From NCBI RefSeq assembly GCF_963259705.1, contig NC_081844.1:103690671-103754670 (forward strand): DNA of 64,000 bases, written 5' to 3'. Positions 11,154-21,765 of this stretch are shown one piece after another; the first letter of the stretch is position 1; every line of letters begins with the position of its first letter. The stretch comes from Myotis daubentonii (lineage: Eukaryota > Chordata > Mammalia > Chiroptera > Vespertilionidae). The notes beneath the pieces are model-generated. The model was given only the letters and a program-made list of their open reading frames with translations. It did no database searches and was not told where the DNA came from. The position numbers and the translations under genes are program-made.

Positions 11154-11365
11154 CAGTGGTTCTCAACCGTCTGGCCCTTTAAATACAGTTCCTCATGTTG
11201 TGACCCAACCATAAAATTATTTTTGTTGCTACTTCATAACTGTAATGTTGCTACTGTTATGAATCGTCATGTAAATATCTGATATGCAGGATGGTCTTAG
11301 GCGACCCCTGTGAAAGGGTCATTCGGCCGCCAAAGGGGCCGCGACCCACAGGTTGAGAACCGCTG
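11154..11365. repeat. SPIN-like hAT MITE (URR1-like) with TSD
   Basis: Same family as the element at 875-1082: same termini and interior. It is flanked by 8-bp duplications CCCTACTG (11146-11153) and CCCTACTT (11366-11373), 7 of 8 identical, as for hAT insertion. Confidence 0.92.
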
Positions 11366-11639
11366 CCCTACTTCATGTTAGGACTTGAAATGAACCCCAG
11401 GTAACGGCCATCCATGTGGAGACCGGGTTAAGTCTGAGCCGGTGGGAGAGGGGCTGTTTTGGGTTGGTGACCAGATGGCAGGAGTGACAGCCACACCAGG
11501 GGCGTGGCCCTGGGTTTCCATCAGGACAGAGACTGCCCCAGGGAGATGGTGTCCTGGGGACACATGGCGGTGTAGAGGGTGGTTAAAGTACCTGGTAAAA
11601 AACCAACCAAACAGGCGAGAAACAGTAAGGCTCTACTCG

Positions 11640-12005
11640 AGGTGAGCAAGGACGTTAAAGGACAAGTGTAACACATGTGGGAAGTAAATTTTTGAAAAAA
11701 ATCAGTTTCTCCAGTAATCAGAGACAAAAAAAATATAAAGAGATATGATGTTTTAGCTATTGAATTAGCAATGATTACAAAATGAGATAAAATAAAGCCA
11801 GAAAGTGAAAAGTGCACTCACATGGTGCCACTGGGGAATCAGTGGCTTACAGCCCTTTCTGGAAACCAGTGTGGCGACAAGTGTGAAGGTTTTCAACATC
11901 AGCATGCACCTGGCTCAGTAATTCCTGCCTCAGAACCTTATCTGAGGACCCACTTTTAAAAAGAGCAAGAACTTAATGCAGCAACCGTGAGGGTGAAACT
12001 GGAAA
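11640..12005 (+). repeat. Old L1ME-like 3' fragment
   Basis: Weak resemblance to L1ME-type 3' sequence (pattern CCCTTTCTGGAAACCAGTGT, then a CTCAGTAATTCCTGCCTCAG block and ATGCAGCAA). Very diverged; could be another LINE. Confidence 0.5.
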
Positions 12006-12015
12006 TACTCTACGG

Positions 12016-12237
12016 CAGTGGTTCTCAACCTTGGCTGCACATTAGAATCACCTGGGAATCTTTTTAAAATCCTGATTTCTGGGCCTCATCCTCTGGAAAT
12101 TCTGTTTCTTTGTTACTCATGTTGTGGCCCCACCCCATAACAAAGAAACAGAATTTCCGGAGGATGAGGCCCATAAATCAGGATTTTAAAAAGATTCCCA
12201 GGTGATTCTAATGTGCAGCCAAGGTGGAGAACCACTG
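12016..12237. repeat. Palindromic hAT MITE with 8-bp TSD
   Basis: A 222-bp element made of two inverted arms of about 100 bp with only about three or four mismatches, separated by a short centre near 12117-12137. Termini are CAGTGGTTCTCAACC / GGTGGAGAACCACTG. Flanking octamers CTCTACGG (12008-12015) and CTCTATGG (12238-12245) are 7 of 8 identical. The arm TGCACATTAGAATCACCTGG is the MER5-type hAT motif. Confidence 0.88.
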
Positions 12238-12261
12238 CTCTATGGGTTCAAAAGGAGCTGG

Positions 12262-12407
12262 TGGGGAGGTGGGGTGAGTATTACCCCTGGGGCCCAAGTG
12301 AGGCCCGGGTGGGTAGGACTCCTAGGGCCCAGAAAATACAGGTGGGTAGTACACCTGGGGCCCAGGAGAAGCCTGGTTGACAGTACAGCCCGGGGCCCAA
12401 GCCTGCA
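12262..12407. repeat. Degenerate short tandem repeat (about 4 units)
   Basis: Four spaced copies of CCTGGGGCCCA-like cores (12285, 12327, 12355 and 12391 regions), alternating with GTGGGTAG(T/G)A motifs; period roughly 35-38 bp. Directly next to the palindromic MITE. Confidence 0.6.
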
Positions 12408-13042
12408 TTCTGAAATCAGCAAGGCCGAGCACCCTCCCAGCAGTGGCCGTGAGAAATGGTTTCACCTCGACCAGATTCGGTGTTTTCATTTTTTAAATGA
12501 GGGTGATTCTAGTGTGCACCCCACAAAGGTTCTGAGAAAGTACATACATTAATACATGGAAAGCGAAAATGAAATGAAACAACACGTGAAAAAGAGCTTA
12601 ACAGTGGGGATAAATGGTGATGGAAAGAAAATGAAGAGAAAGAAAAAGAGAAAGTACTTAACACAATGCCTCCCTCATAATAAGACACAGCAGTAGTTTG
12701 TTATCATGACGATGCAGTCAGTCTACGTCACAGATTGCTGGGGAAATGCGTGTGCTTTAGGAATGCTGGACGGCAGATGCAGGCCGAAGCGTTTCTCAGC
12801 GACGCGGAGGATGGAGAGAAGGCAGGCAGGGAGAAAAGTCAGGGCGGGCCTTGGGGAGAGCATGACAATGGGGCCTGACAGGCGGGTCCACGTCCCTATC
12901 AGCCGCTGCGTCTGTGACCCATGGCAGACAGGGCAGTGGCTCCAGGCGTCCCACCTGCTCAGGGCCAGCTCGGACAGGCTGCTGGAGGCAGAGCCAAGCC
13001 CGAGAGCGGAGGGCTGGCGGGAGAGGAGGCATCAGCACCTAC

Positions 13043-13206
13043 CTTTGCACTGGAATCGGTGGGTGGGGGTGGTGAGCAGGAGTCTGTCGGCCATGGGCTC
13101 GGGGCTACTGCAGCGGGCGATGCCGGGCTCCTTGTACCCCGCCTTCACCCACTCCGACAGCCAGCGCAGGCTGCAGTCACAGTGCAGCGGGTTGGTGCCC
13201 AGCGCC
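13043..13206 (-). CDS. SLIT3: SLIT3 exon 25: D4 LRR C-terminal cap
   Basis: A 164-nt LRRCT exon encodes [20 protein letters not shown], then [20 protein letters not shown] and THRFQCK. The acceptor is GCCCCCAG and the donor GTAGGT. Phase 2 in, phase 1 out (AAA G|GG). It closes the LRR half of the protein. Confidence 0.97.
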
Positions 13207-14038
13207 CTGGGGGCAGAGCAGGAAGTCAGGGTCCCCCCACCCAGCTGGGCCCCAGGCTCCGTACCCTTGGCCCTCTGGGAGAGCAGAGTCTTCGGGCTCT
13301 GGCCAGACTGGGCGTGTCTGGCATGAGCACCAGTGGACTCCAGACGGTGCCTCCCACCCCTGGAGATGTTTCAACCCCAGCCAAGCCCCTCTGCCTCTGA
13401 GGCTTTGTTCTCGCCCACCCCAGGAAGACAATCCTCCGCTCGACCTCAACGACCTCAATCCCGGAGCCGCCAGGAAGCTCCCCTGCCCACCGCCCGATCC
13501 ACGGGAGGGCGCTCCCTGCGGAGGAGGTTTGATGCCCAGCCGCACCGAGGGCGCTCGGAACACACACCCTCAACATGCCAGTTTGGGACGTTGCGTATTT
13601 TGAGCTGAAGGCGCTTGAGAACCGGCAGATGCAGGAAGGGCTCTGACTTCCCCCTTTCTGCCTACAAGCAGGTCACTTTCCCGAGAAAGGTGCCCTCCCG
13701 GCACCAGGAGGCCACTGGGTGCCTTATCACCAGGGACTGGAGTCTCTGAACGTGCAGACCCACTACAGTTACCCTGCTCTTCCATCAGTTTCCCCACAAA
13801 CTTCCTAGTCCCTGTCCCCCAGGGTATGGCCCTACCCCAAGCCCCTCTGTCCTGCCGTAGCCCCACAATTCATCGTTCTTTGTGTGGAAAGGTGTCAGCT
13901 TTGGGCCCCACGGCTTGTTCGGGTCATTTTCCTCTGGCAGCCGCCCATGTGCATTAGCCGTGGCCGCCACGGGCCGTGGCACTAGGCGATGTTCCGTTTG
14001 GGTGGGCGCACGCTGGGGAGAGAGCCGGGGCTACTTAC
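13207..14038 (-). other. SLIT3: SLIT3 intron 24
   Basis: An 832-bp GC-rich intron. I recognise no repeat or RNA in it. Confidence 0.8.
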
Positions 14039-14110
14039 AGATGGGACAGGGACGGCAGGTCGTTGAAGGAGCCTTCGGGGACGCTGGAGATGTCGTTGCC
14101 GTGCAGGGTT
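14039..14110 (-). CDS. SLIT3: SLIT3 exon 24: D4 leucine-rich repeat
   Basis: A 72-nt exon encodes [20 protein letters not shown] and LSH. The acceptor is CTGCAG and the donor GTAAGT. Phase 2 at both ends (CT|A in, CT|G out). Confidence 0.96.
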
Positions 14111-14479
14111 CTGCAGCAGAGCACAGGCAGGAGGTTAGCGCCCAGGGCGGACCTGACTCAGGCCCTCGTGCTGTCCCAGGCTGGCCCAGGCCCCTCCGTT
14201 TCACTGGGGGCCCCGCTGCCAGCAGCAGGAGGCACCGCGTCCTTTGTGGCCGGCGCGTGGATGTCCCCATGCCCCGCTCGGCAGCAGGGACTCGGGGGTA
14301 GAGGGTTTGGGAAGGAGAGGACGGACTGCTGTACGGCACGGGCCTGCGATGGGACCAGTCCCTTTTCGCTGTGGAATGTTGGGTAAGTTACTTTACATCT
14401 TGGGCCTCCATTTTTGCACCCCCAAAATGGAGAGCTGTCTCCCTAACGGAGGCCTGGAGTTTCAGAGGTGATGCGAAGA

Positions 14480-14720
14480 GCTGTGGCTGAGACCGTAAGT
14501 TCTGCATCCAGGTTGCTTCCATTCACACCCTGATTCTGCCACGTGCCAGCTGTGTGACGGTGGGCAGAGTTATCACCCTCTCTGGGCCTCAGTGTCCGGT
14601 TGTAAACTGGGAGTGAAAGTAAACAGATTTGCCCCAGAAGGGGGTGGTGGGTGCATTAATCCATGCAGAACCGTCATTTCCTAAGTGCTAAACGATGAGC
14701 CTCTACTGGTACTTGTGACA
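14480..14720 (+). repeat. MIR SINE
   Basis: CTGATTCTGCCACGTGCCAG, TGTGTGACGGTGGGCAGAGT and CTCTCTGGGCCTCAGTGTCC. Confidence 0.78.
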
Positions 14721-14885
14721 GGGTTTTGAAGAATGTCTGGTTCTGATCAAGAAACTGGTTCCCTTTTTAGTCACTTTGGGAGATTTATGGGGAGTGAGAA
14801 ATGCTACCGTCCCAGCTCAGGGGACAGAAGACGGTGGGCACTCGGCTCCTGTGGAAGGTGCCTGGGAGCCTCACACACCTTAATG

Positions 14886-15108
14886 CAGCGGTTCTCAACC
14901 TTCCTAACGCCGCGACCCTTTAATACAGTTCCTCATGTTGTGGTGACCCCCAATTTCATTGTTACAAATTGAACATAATTAAAGCATAGTGACTAATCAC
15001 AAAAACAATATGTCATTATATATGTGTTTTCCCATGGTCTTAGGCGACCCCTGTGAAAGGGTCGTTCGACCCCCCAAGGGGTCGCGACCCACAGGTTGAG
15101 AACCGCTG
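14886..15108. repeat. SPIN non-autonomous hAT element
   Basis: A 223-bp element with CAGCGGTTCTCAACC and GGTTGAGAACCGCTG termini. The interior GTTACAAATTGAACATAATT and the TAATCACAAAAACAATATGT block match SPIN_NA as I know it. TSD CCTTAATG / CTTTAATG, 7 of 8. SPIN elements are known horizontally transferred hATs amplified in vesper bats. Confidence 0.92.
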
Positions 15109-15589
15109 CTTTAATGGGACCGGGTGGGCCTGGTGCATTTCCTAACAGCGTGTCCAAGGGGCCAGGCAGCCTCCCTCCACCCTGCAGGGTGGTAGCAGGA
15201 GCTATTCCCACCTGCAGAGCAGTGCATATACAGTACTGAGCTTCAATTAAATGCCTGGAGAATAGGTTCAGGGAGAAAACGGAATGAACTATGCTTCACT
15301 GCTCAAGTCACAACGCGAGCAAATCCACAACCCACGGATTACACCCTCCACTGAAGGATCAGCCATCAGCTGCACACCCCAATCCCCCAGCTGATGGCTC
15401 CCTTAGGGCCTGGCCTGTGAGATGCAAGGCTGGTGAAATTCACAGACTCTCAGAGGCCCTGTGCTGTGAAGGGAGCCGCAGTGAAACGAAGGGGTGTGGG
15501 GAGTCTGTTCTTTTGTCTCCCTTGTAGCTGCTGTGAGCCTGCCCGGGTCTTCGGTGGAAACAGACATGAGCTCAATCATCCTTAATACA

Positions 15590-15750
15590 GAACAGAGGCT
15601 CTCAAACCCCGGGCAGGGGAGCTAATTGCAGGCAGGCTCTGCTCTGTCCCCAGAGGCTGGCTCAGGGGGGTGGGGTGGGGCCAAGAGGCTGCGTTTCTAA
15701 CAGGCTTCCGGGTGACGCTCCGAACCACACTGAGCTGGTGCAGGGTGTCA
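15590..15750. repeat. MER5A-like hAT MITE fragment
   Basis: GGCTCTCAAACCCCGGGC, AGAGGCTGCGTTTCTAACAG and CTTCCGGGTGACGCTC are MER5A-type motifs. Confidence 0.6.
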
Positions 15751-17047
15751 TCCATCACCCTAAGCACCCGCCTCCCCTCCCAGGACGCAGGGCAGAGTGC
15801 GCCGGTGGCTCCTCACTTCCCGTTGCTCCCGGGGAAGAAGGTGCTGGAAGCACTTCCTAGCACTTTCGTCAGTCTCTGTCCACCTCCACTGCATGTGGTT
15901 ATTTATGAATCACAGGGCCCCTGCCTGCCATTAGCTGGGATCACCTCATGGCTGCCTGCTGGTTGGCGAAGGCCCCCCAGCCCGCCGTTAATCATTTCTG
16001 AACGAGGCCTGGGCTCCTGGAGAGGCACGGAGCCCTGATTTAAAAACAGCAAACGACCCAAAGGCAGCGCTGGCGCGGGAGTCCTGCAAGTTGCGCTCCC
16101 ATTTGTTATGAACGGAGCCGCTGAGCTCCCCATAGACCACCGAGCAAGGGGCTGGGATTTACCAGGACAACACGGCGGAGGAACCCTGCCTCCCGCAGGT
16201 TCCCGCTCCTGGTTTGGCTCCCAAAGAGCGGCTCCTGCACGTCTGGGCACCCTCCTACAGCCCAGCACCTGCTGCTGAAGTTTTCAGCTGCCTGCATCTC
16301 TAACGTCTCCTTTTGTGCACCAAAGGGCCACGCCAGGACCGTGGTTTGGAGGTCCAAAGGAGTGCCCTTTTGGTTCACCAGAATTAGCTGATGTTCACCA
16401 GCTGGTCAAAAACGAAGTGGGCCCGGGGGCTGGGTGGAGGGAGGCAAAGAGGGAGGGCGGGGGCGGGGGCACATCTGTGATACTGTCAACACTAAATAAA
16501 AAATACTTCCTGTAAAAAATCGAAATGAGGTTGTCTGAGAAGGGAGTGAGCTCTTGGTCTCTGAAGGTAACCAAGCAAAGGGCACGTGGAGCCCTTGGCA
16601 GGCATGCTGTAGGGACGGTCTATGCCAGCGTGGGGCATGATGAACAGCCCCTGTGCGTAAACAGCAAACTCCATCCCACTTCAGGGATTGTCCTGGGAGC
16701 TAAAAATACCGAGGATGATGGATGATAATCCACGCCCCCCTCAGACACACGCCAAATTAGCCGCCTGTGCTAACCGAATCCAGGTGGCTCCTGCGGCCAG
16801 CGGGGGCTGGGAGTGACTGCAGGGACCACACGCACGCAAGGCATGCGGCTTGGTGTGGGGCACAGGCCAGGGAACACAGAGATCCCCGGAGAAGAGCGCG
16901 AATGTTCACGAGAATGTGCTCATCTGACTTTCTTCAGATGAGGAGTGAAGTAGGACAAGCATGTTTTCACACCATGTTTTGTACTCAGGGCTCCTGGACC
17001 AACCTTCTGCCACGTTCTCTGAAATGTATTTATATCCATCTGCCAAC

Positions 17048-17096
17048 ACACACACACATACATGTATACACACGTATACACAGACATGCACACACA
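17048..17096. repeat. (CA)n microsatellite, interrupted
   Basis: CACACACACACATACATGTA-type run. Confidence 0.9.
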
Positions 17097-18589
17097 GCCT
17101 TTGTCTGTGGCTGAATCTTGAGGCTCCTTCTCCTGCCCCACCCCAAACGGCCAGCATCGCTGGGTCACTGGTCATTTCTGAATTTTAATCAAAATTACGA
17201 ATCTCTTGAAAAATGAGAAAATCTACAAATGCTTAAATGCAGTTGCATATATTGCAATTCCCGATTTAAAAAAAAAAACCACAACCCTATCCTTTTGTCC
17301 CTACTCTCTCAATTGTAGATATGTTACTGTCTTCATTCATCTCTAACGTCACCTTCATTTATTACAGAAACGACAAGGCTAACAGCCCTCCATGAGTTTT
17401 TTCGAGTGTCTACGTTCCCCAATAGCCCCCCTTCAGAGCTATCCATGTTTACCAGTTATAATTGTAACGTATGTGCGGATTAGGTTTATTTTTCCACGCC
17501 CGCACCGCCGTGGAGTTTTCATCTTCTCACAGTAATTGCCCTTCATCGACTGGCTGCGTGATGCGTTCCTCACCCGTTTCCCCACGGTGGCACTTGGAGG
17601 TAATATTTAAAATTTAGGTTAAAAATAACAGTGCAGCCAGGCTCTTAATGCACAGAGCCTTTCCCTCATGTTGGATTAGGCTGCAGCATAAATTCCTCCA
17701 TGTGCAGTTACTGGGAAAAGGGATACAAATATCGTAAAAGAAATGTAGCCTGTGAACATTTTTATTTTTCCTGAATTGGCTCTTATGCAGCAGATGACTG
17801 CTCCCCACTGAGGTGGAGGGTTGCAATGAGGGCCTCTAAGACCCCATTTTATTTACAAGATGCCACGATTCTAAAATCACGGCGCTCAGATCCTAGTGGC
17901 CCTAACTCAAGAAGCAGGCTCAGCGGGCTGCGTGTGTGAGTGCAGCCTGATGAACTGACGGCTGCAGGGGTGGGCACGCCGTGTGCTGGGGGAGGAGGGA
18001 GAAAACAGGGTGTCGTTCACCCCACCGCCTGGCAGACGGACAGATGGACAGGCAAGTATTCATTCTCTTTCTCCCTTTTCCGTGTTGAGTTGCCCCCAAA
18101 AGAACTGCTCTAACTATGGACATGTGCACAGGGATCCCATTAAAATCGGCAGGTCACCCCCGGCAGCAAACCCATGCACAGAGCTGGAAGGCCGGGGTGG
18201 GAGACAACAGGTTGAGATGGAGGGGGGACGGTGGGAGGTGGGGGGGCAGGTCCAGCCTCAGCCCCGGGCTGGTGAGATGAGCCCACGTCCTGTGTGCTCG
18301 ACGGGAAACAGGGGAATGGTTCTGCTGATGTTTCCATTCTCCGCGCCCCCAGAGAAGGTGGATAATAAATAAGTGACAATAACAGATGGCGCCCTGTCGG
18401 CGCGGGCACTCCTCTGCCCCCAGAGAATTGATTTTTAATAACAGCGCAGATGACATGTGGCGGAGTTGTCGCTGACACCGGTGTTTCGTGGGCCCCAATA
18501 AATCACATCAGCCCGGAGGCTCTGGAACAGACCAGCTCACTGGGTGCTGTTTGCTGACTGACTGGCCCTGGGTGCTGGGAAGGACCCCA

Positions 18590-18770
18590 GGGCTCGGAGT
18601 CCGGAGGCTGGTTCCTGCCACTCTCTGGCTGCTGGACCTTAGGCCAGGCCTCAGTTTCCCCATCTTAAAAATGGGCGTAAGCCTCTCAACCGCATGCACT
18701 GCTGCAAAAGGTTACATGAGGCAATGGCCATGAAAAGCCCGTAAAATGATTATCACTATTATAGTAACAA
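18590..18770 (+). repeat. MIR SINE fragment
   Basis: GGCCTCAGTTTCCCCATCTT AAAAATGGG-type MIR core and a degraded tail. Confidence 0.65.
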
Positions 18771-18959
18771 TGGGCCAGAGGGTAAGAAGTTAGTAAGTTT
18801 GGGGCAGAATGTCTGGCATCTCCGCTCTCACGGGCATCATTCAAAGGATCCTCTTTGTGCCAGATGGAAGGCACCAGAATCAGGGGTCACCAGGCCTCAG
18901 GTGGAGGTGCCAGGGAGGTGCTTTTGCAAGTGCTGATGTGGGAACAGTAATACCAAATG

Positions 18960-19090
18960 AATATTTGTGAGGTGTTTCCCGTGGGCCTGAGCGGTGCTTA
19001 GTGCTTTATGTACAGTATCTGACTTAATCCTCATAAGGATTGAGAGGCAACTAGCATCATCATCCGATTTTGTGGATGAGAAGACGTGCG
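18960..19090 (-). repeat. MIR SINE fragment
   Basis: GTGCTTAGTGCTTTATGTAC, TGACTTAATCCTCATAAGGA and TTTTGTGGATGAGAAGAC are reverse MIR. Confidence 0.72.
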
Positions 19091-19844
19091 GCGGGGGCGG
19101 GGCAGAGCTGAGCGTGGGCAGAGGTGGCCCCGTCTGCCTCAGTGGGCTGCCCCGTCTATGTGCAGGGCAGGGCCAGGCAGGTGTCATATGGTGAGGAGGG
19201 GTGAGGGGGAAGGGAGAGGGACAGAGGGACAGGGGGACAGAGGGAGGGTGCAGCCAGGCAGGAATGCAGAGGCGAGCCCTGGAATGGCCAAGCCTCTCCA
19301 TTTCCGTAGGGTTTGTATGAGAAACCTCCTGATATTTAAATGTCGGCAGCTTATTGACACTGTTCTGTACAAAAGAGACCCTAAGAGCAGACTGTCCAAT
19401 TGCTGACTGACAGCTGTCTGCGGGCCGGGCCCTGAGCTCCCAGCTCGCGGGTGCAGGGTTTCCCTGTGGAGGGTCACAGTGCTGGCCTCGCCCCTCTGAA
19501 GCCGAGGGACCAACTGCGAAACAGTGATCCTCAAAATAGCCGCCCCAGGCCTCACATGTGCTGTGTAACCGCATCTCCCAAACCCCACAGGGAGGTGCTA
19601 CGGGTCCCAGTTACGCGTAAACAGGTAGGAACTCAGAGGTGGCGGCTTGCTCAAGGCTCCCCATGTGGTCGTGGTCTGGAACCGGGAAAGGCGAATGCTC
19701 TTTCCTCCCATTCAGCAAGTGAGGGTGCTGGGGGGGAGGTCACCGTAGAGGAAATGGGGGGGGGGGCGGCCTGGGACCACGGAGAGCGGGGAAGGAGTGC
19801 TCAGCATTGCCCCTGTCACCCGGCGCAGGGTACCCCGTACTCAC

Positions 19845-19916
19845 AGCACGCGCAGGGACCGCAGCCCGTGGAAGGCATGGACAGGGATGCAGCGCAGCCG
19901 GTTGTAGCTCAGGATC
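19845..19916 (-). CDS. SLIT3: SLIT3 exon 23: D4 leucine-rich repeat
   Basis: A 72-nt exon encodes [20 protein letters not shown] and LRV. The acceptor is TTTTCCGCAG and the donor GTGAGT. Phase 2 at both ends. A G-rich (transcript strand) minisatellite at 20049-20406 begins about 130 nt upstream of this acceptor. Confidence 0.96.
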
Positions 19917-20808
19917 CTGCGGAAAAGGACACAGTGCCCTGTTGGTCTTCCCGTCTCAGCTGCTCACAGGTGCACGGCCCACCCTGGGGCCGTCAGAGCC
20001 AGGGGCTTATCTTTCCCATTTGAATGTACTGACAAGAGCAGCTGAACAATGAGAGGGTCGCCCCCTGCCACGGAGCCTCATCCCCCACCGCGGAGGGTCA
20101 CCCCCCACCACCGAGGGTAACCCTCCCCTCCAGAGGGTCACCCCCTACCACGAAGGGTCACCCCTACCACAGAGGGTAACTGCCCCCCCAGAGGGTCACC
20201 CCCTGCCACGGAGCGTCATCCCCCACCGCGGAGGGTCACCCCTACCACATAGCATCATCCCCTGTGATGGAGGGTCACCCCCACCACGAAGGGTCACCCC
20301 CACCACAGAGGGTAACCCCCCCAGAGGGTCACCCCCTGCCACGGAGGGTCACCCCCCGCCACGAAGGGTCATCCCCCACGAAGGGTCACCCCTCATCACG
20401 GAGGGCCCTCTCCCACTACTCCAGCGAGCTCACTGGCTGCCTGTGCCCGGTCCCTTCTGGGTCCCCTGCGGGCTGGCTGCCCAGCCAGCTCTGCCAGCGC
20501 CCGCCTCTACTGTAGAATGGTGAGTGTTCTCCGTGTGCAGAGCTCATGGGAAACGAATGGGCCTGAGCCAAGTGTCATCGTGTAGGGAAACGTCCCCTGG
20601 ACGGAACCTCACACGGCACAGCAGGAATCCTAGAGGCCACTCCAGAAGGCCTGCTGGCCAGGCCCTGTCTAACGGCCAGGCAGCGGCTCTGTTCTCCTTC
20701 TGACGTGAGGGCCTGGCCTGGGCAGGGCGGCCACAGGCTGAGGATCACGGAGCACAGGGCTGGCCTGAGGGGTGGGGAAAGGATGGCCCAGCCCTGCCCC
20801 GTACTCAC
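19917..20808 (-). other. SLIT3: SLIT3 intron 22
   Basis: An 892-bp intron dominated by the about 19-bp minisatellite at 20049-20406. The remainder is unassigned. Confidence 0.85.
20049..20406. repeat. Minisatellite, about 19 units of about 19 bp
   Basis: Degenerate tandem of GAGGGTCACCCC plus a CTGCCACG or CACCACG filler. Some units read GGGTAACC or GCGTCATC. In intron 22, upstream of exon 23; the transcript strand is G-rich. Confidence 0.93.
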
Positions 20809-20880
20809 AGGGTGGAGAGGTGCGACATGTTACTGAAGGTGTAGTTGGTCAGCACGCCGATGCTGTTGTTGCTCAGGTCA
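20809..20880 (-). CDS. SLIT3: SLIT3 exon 22: D4 leucine-rich repeat
   Basis: A 72-nt exon encodes [20 protein letters not shown] and LST. It contains two N-glycosylation sequons (NYT, NMS). The acceptor is CTCCCTAG and the donor GTGAGT. Phase 2 at both ends. Confidence 0.96.
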
Positions 20881-20959
20881 CTAGGGAGAGGGAAACAAAA
20901 GGGTCATATTTACTGTTAGCTGCCTCTGAGGGAGCCATTCCCAGCTTCCACACATGCCT

Positions 20960-21135
20960 GCCCTCCATCCATCCACCCGTCCGTCCACCCATCACCCACC
21001 CACGTATTCACCTACCCACCCAGTCATCCAAATGTTCATATTCTATTCACTCTTTATTCAATCATTCAAGCAATTGTTGTCCATCCATCCATCCACTTAG
21101 CTATTCAACCATTCCATTCCATGTCTATCCATTCA
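20960..21135. repeat. Degenerate (CCAT)n / (CATT)n microsatellite
   Basis: Runs of CCATCCATCCACCC and CCATTCATT type repeats through the interval; interrupted. Confidence 0.85.
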
Positions 21136-21344
21136 TTTCATTCTACCAGCAACCATAACACATAAGATGACACTCCCTGATTCTAGCACATTTCCCCTGA
21201 TCATTTCTTTTTTTCACTGTCCCCCTGCCCTCCCTCTCGTTTGGCGCTCACTGATTCCCCTTATCAGATTCTCTCTTGGGGGACGAGGTGGGTGGGGGTC
21301 TAGTCTCTGCTGACTACAACCTCCAGCTCCTCCGCAGGGACGAA

Positions 21345-21520
21345 TCCCCCGGGAGCGGTTCCACAGCAGCTGCACGTCGGAATCCCCTGGGAGCGTCTCC
21401 ACCCTCCGAGGCCGGGGTCCATGCCCACAGCGTCTGACCTGATTGGTCAAGCGTGGGCTTGAGCATCAGTGTTTGAAAAAGCAATCACACCACTCAGGCT
21501 GAAGCTGGGGACCGCTGCTC
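21345..21520. repeat. MER5-type hAT fragment
   Basis: TGCACGTCGGAATCCCCTGG at the left and GACCGCTGCTCTGG at the right; old and diverged. Confidence 0.55.
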
Positions 21521-21539
21521 TGGGGTGGAAGGGTCTCTA

Positions 21540-21765
21540 GAACGAGGTTCTCAACGGGGGACACATCCCCCCCCCCCCACCGCCCATGGCATCTGACAAT
21601 GTTTGGAGACATTTGTGTCACCTCCAAGGGGGAGGGGGCTGTTGGCATCTAGTGGCCAGAGGCAGGGATGCTGCTGAAATTCCCACACTGACCACGACAG
21701 CCCCACCAGCAGGAATGACCCGGCCGCTAACGTCCCTAGTGCTGAGGTTGGGAAGTCCTCATCTT
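21540..21765. repeat. MER20-like hAT MITE
   Basis: GAGGTTCTCAACGGGGGACA, GACAATGTTTGGAGACATTT, GGCATCTAGTGGCCAGAGGC and a GTGCTGAGGTTGGGAA end; matches the MER20 pattern as I recall it. Confidence 0.78.

Larger units (their letters stand above)
10553..13042 (-). other. SLIT3: SLIT3 intron 25
   Basis: Contents: SPIN-like MITE (11154-11365), an old L1 3' fragment (11640-12005), the palindromic hAT MITE (12016-12237), a degenerate short tandem (12262-12407) and an A/G-rich run (12595-12660). No gene seen. Confidence 0.78.
14111..19844 (-). other. SLIT3: SLIT3 intron 23
   Basis: Contents: MIR (14480-14720), SPIN MITE (14886-15108), MER5A-like (15590-15750), (CA)n (17048-17096) and two MIRs (18590-18770, 18960-19090). 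The AT-rich stretches 17200-17700 and 18360-18490 match no repeat I know. No gene seen. Confidence 0.75.

Noticed and set aside
12706..13326. Plus-strand open frame of 206 codons
   Set aside because: It overlaps exon 25 on the opposite strand; an antisense shadow of the LRRCT exon and GC-rich flanks.
20049..20406. Direct repeats that could be taken for a CRISPR array
   Set aside because: The unit is only about 19 bp with no unique spacers; the genome is mammalian. It is a minisatellite.
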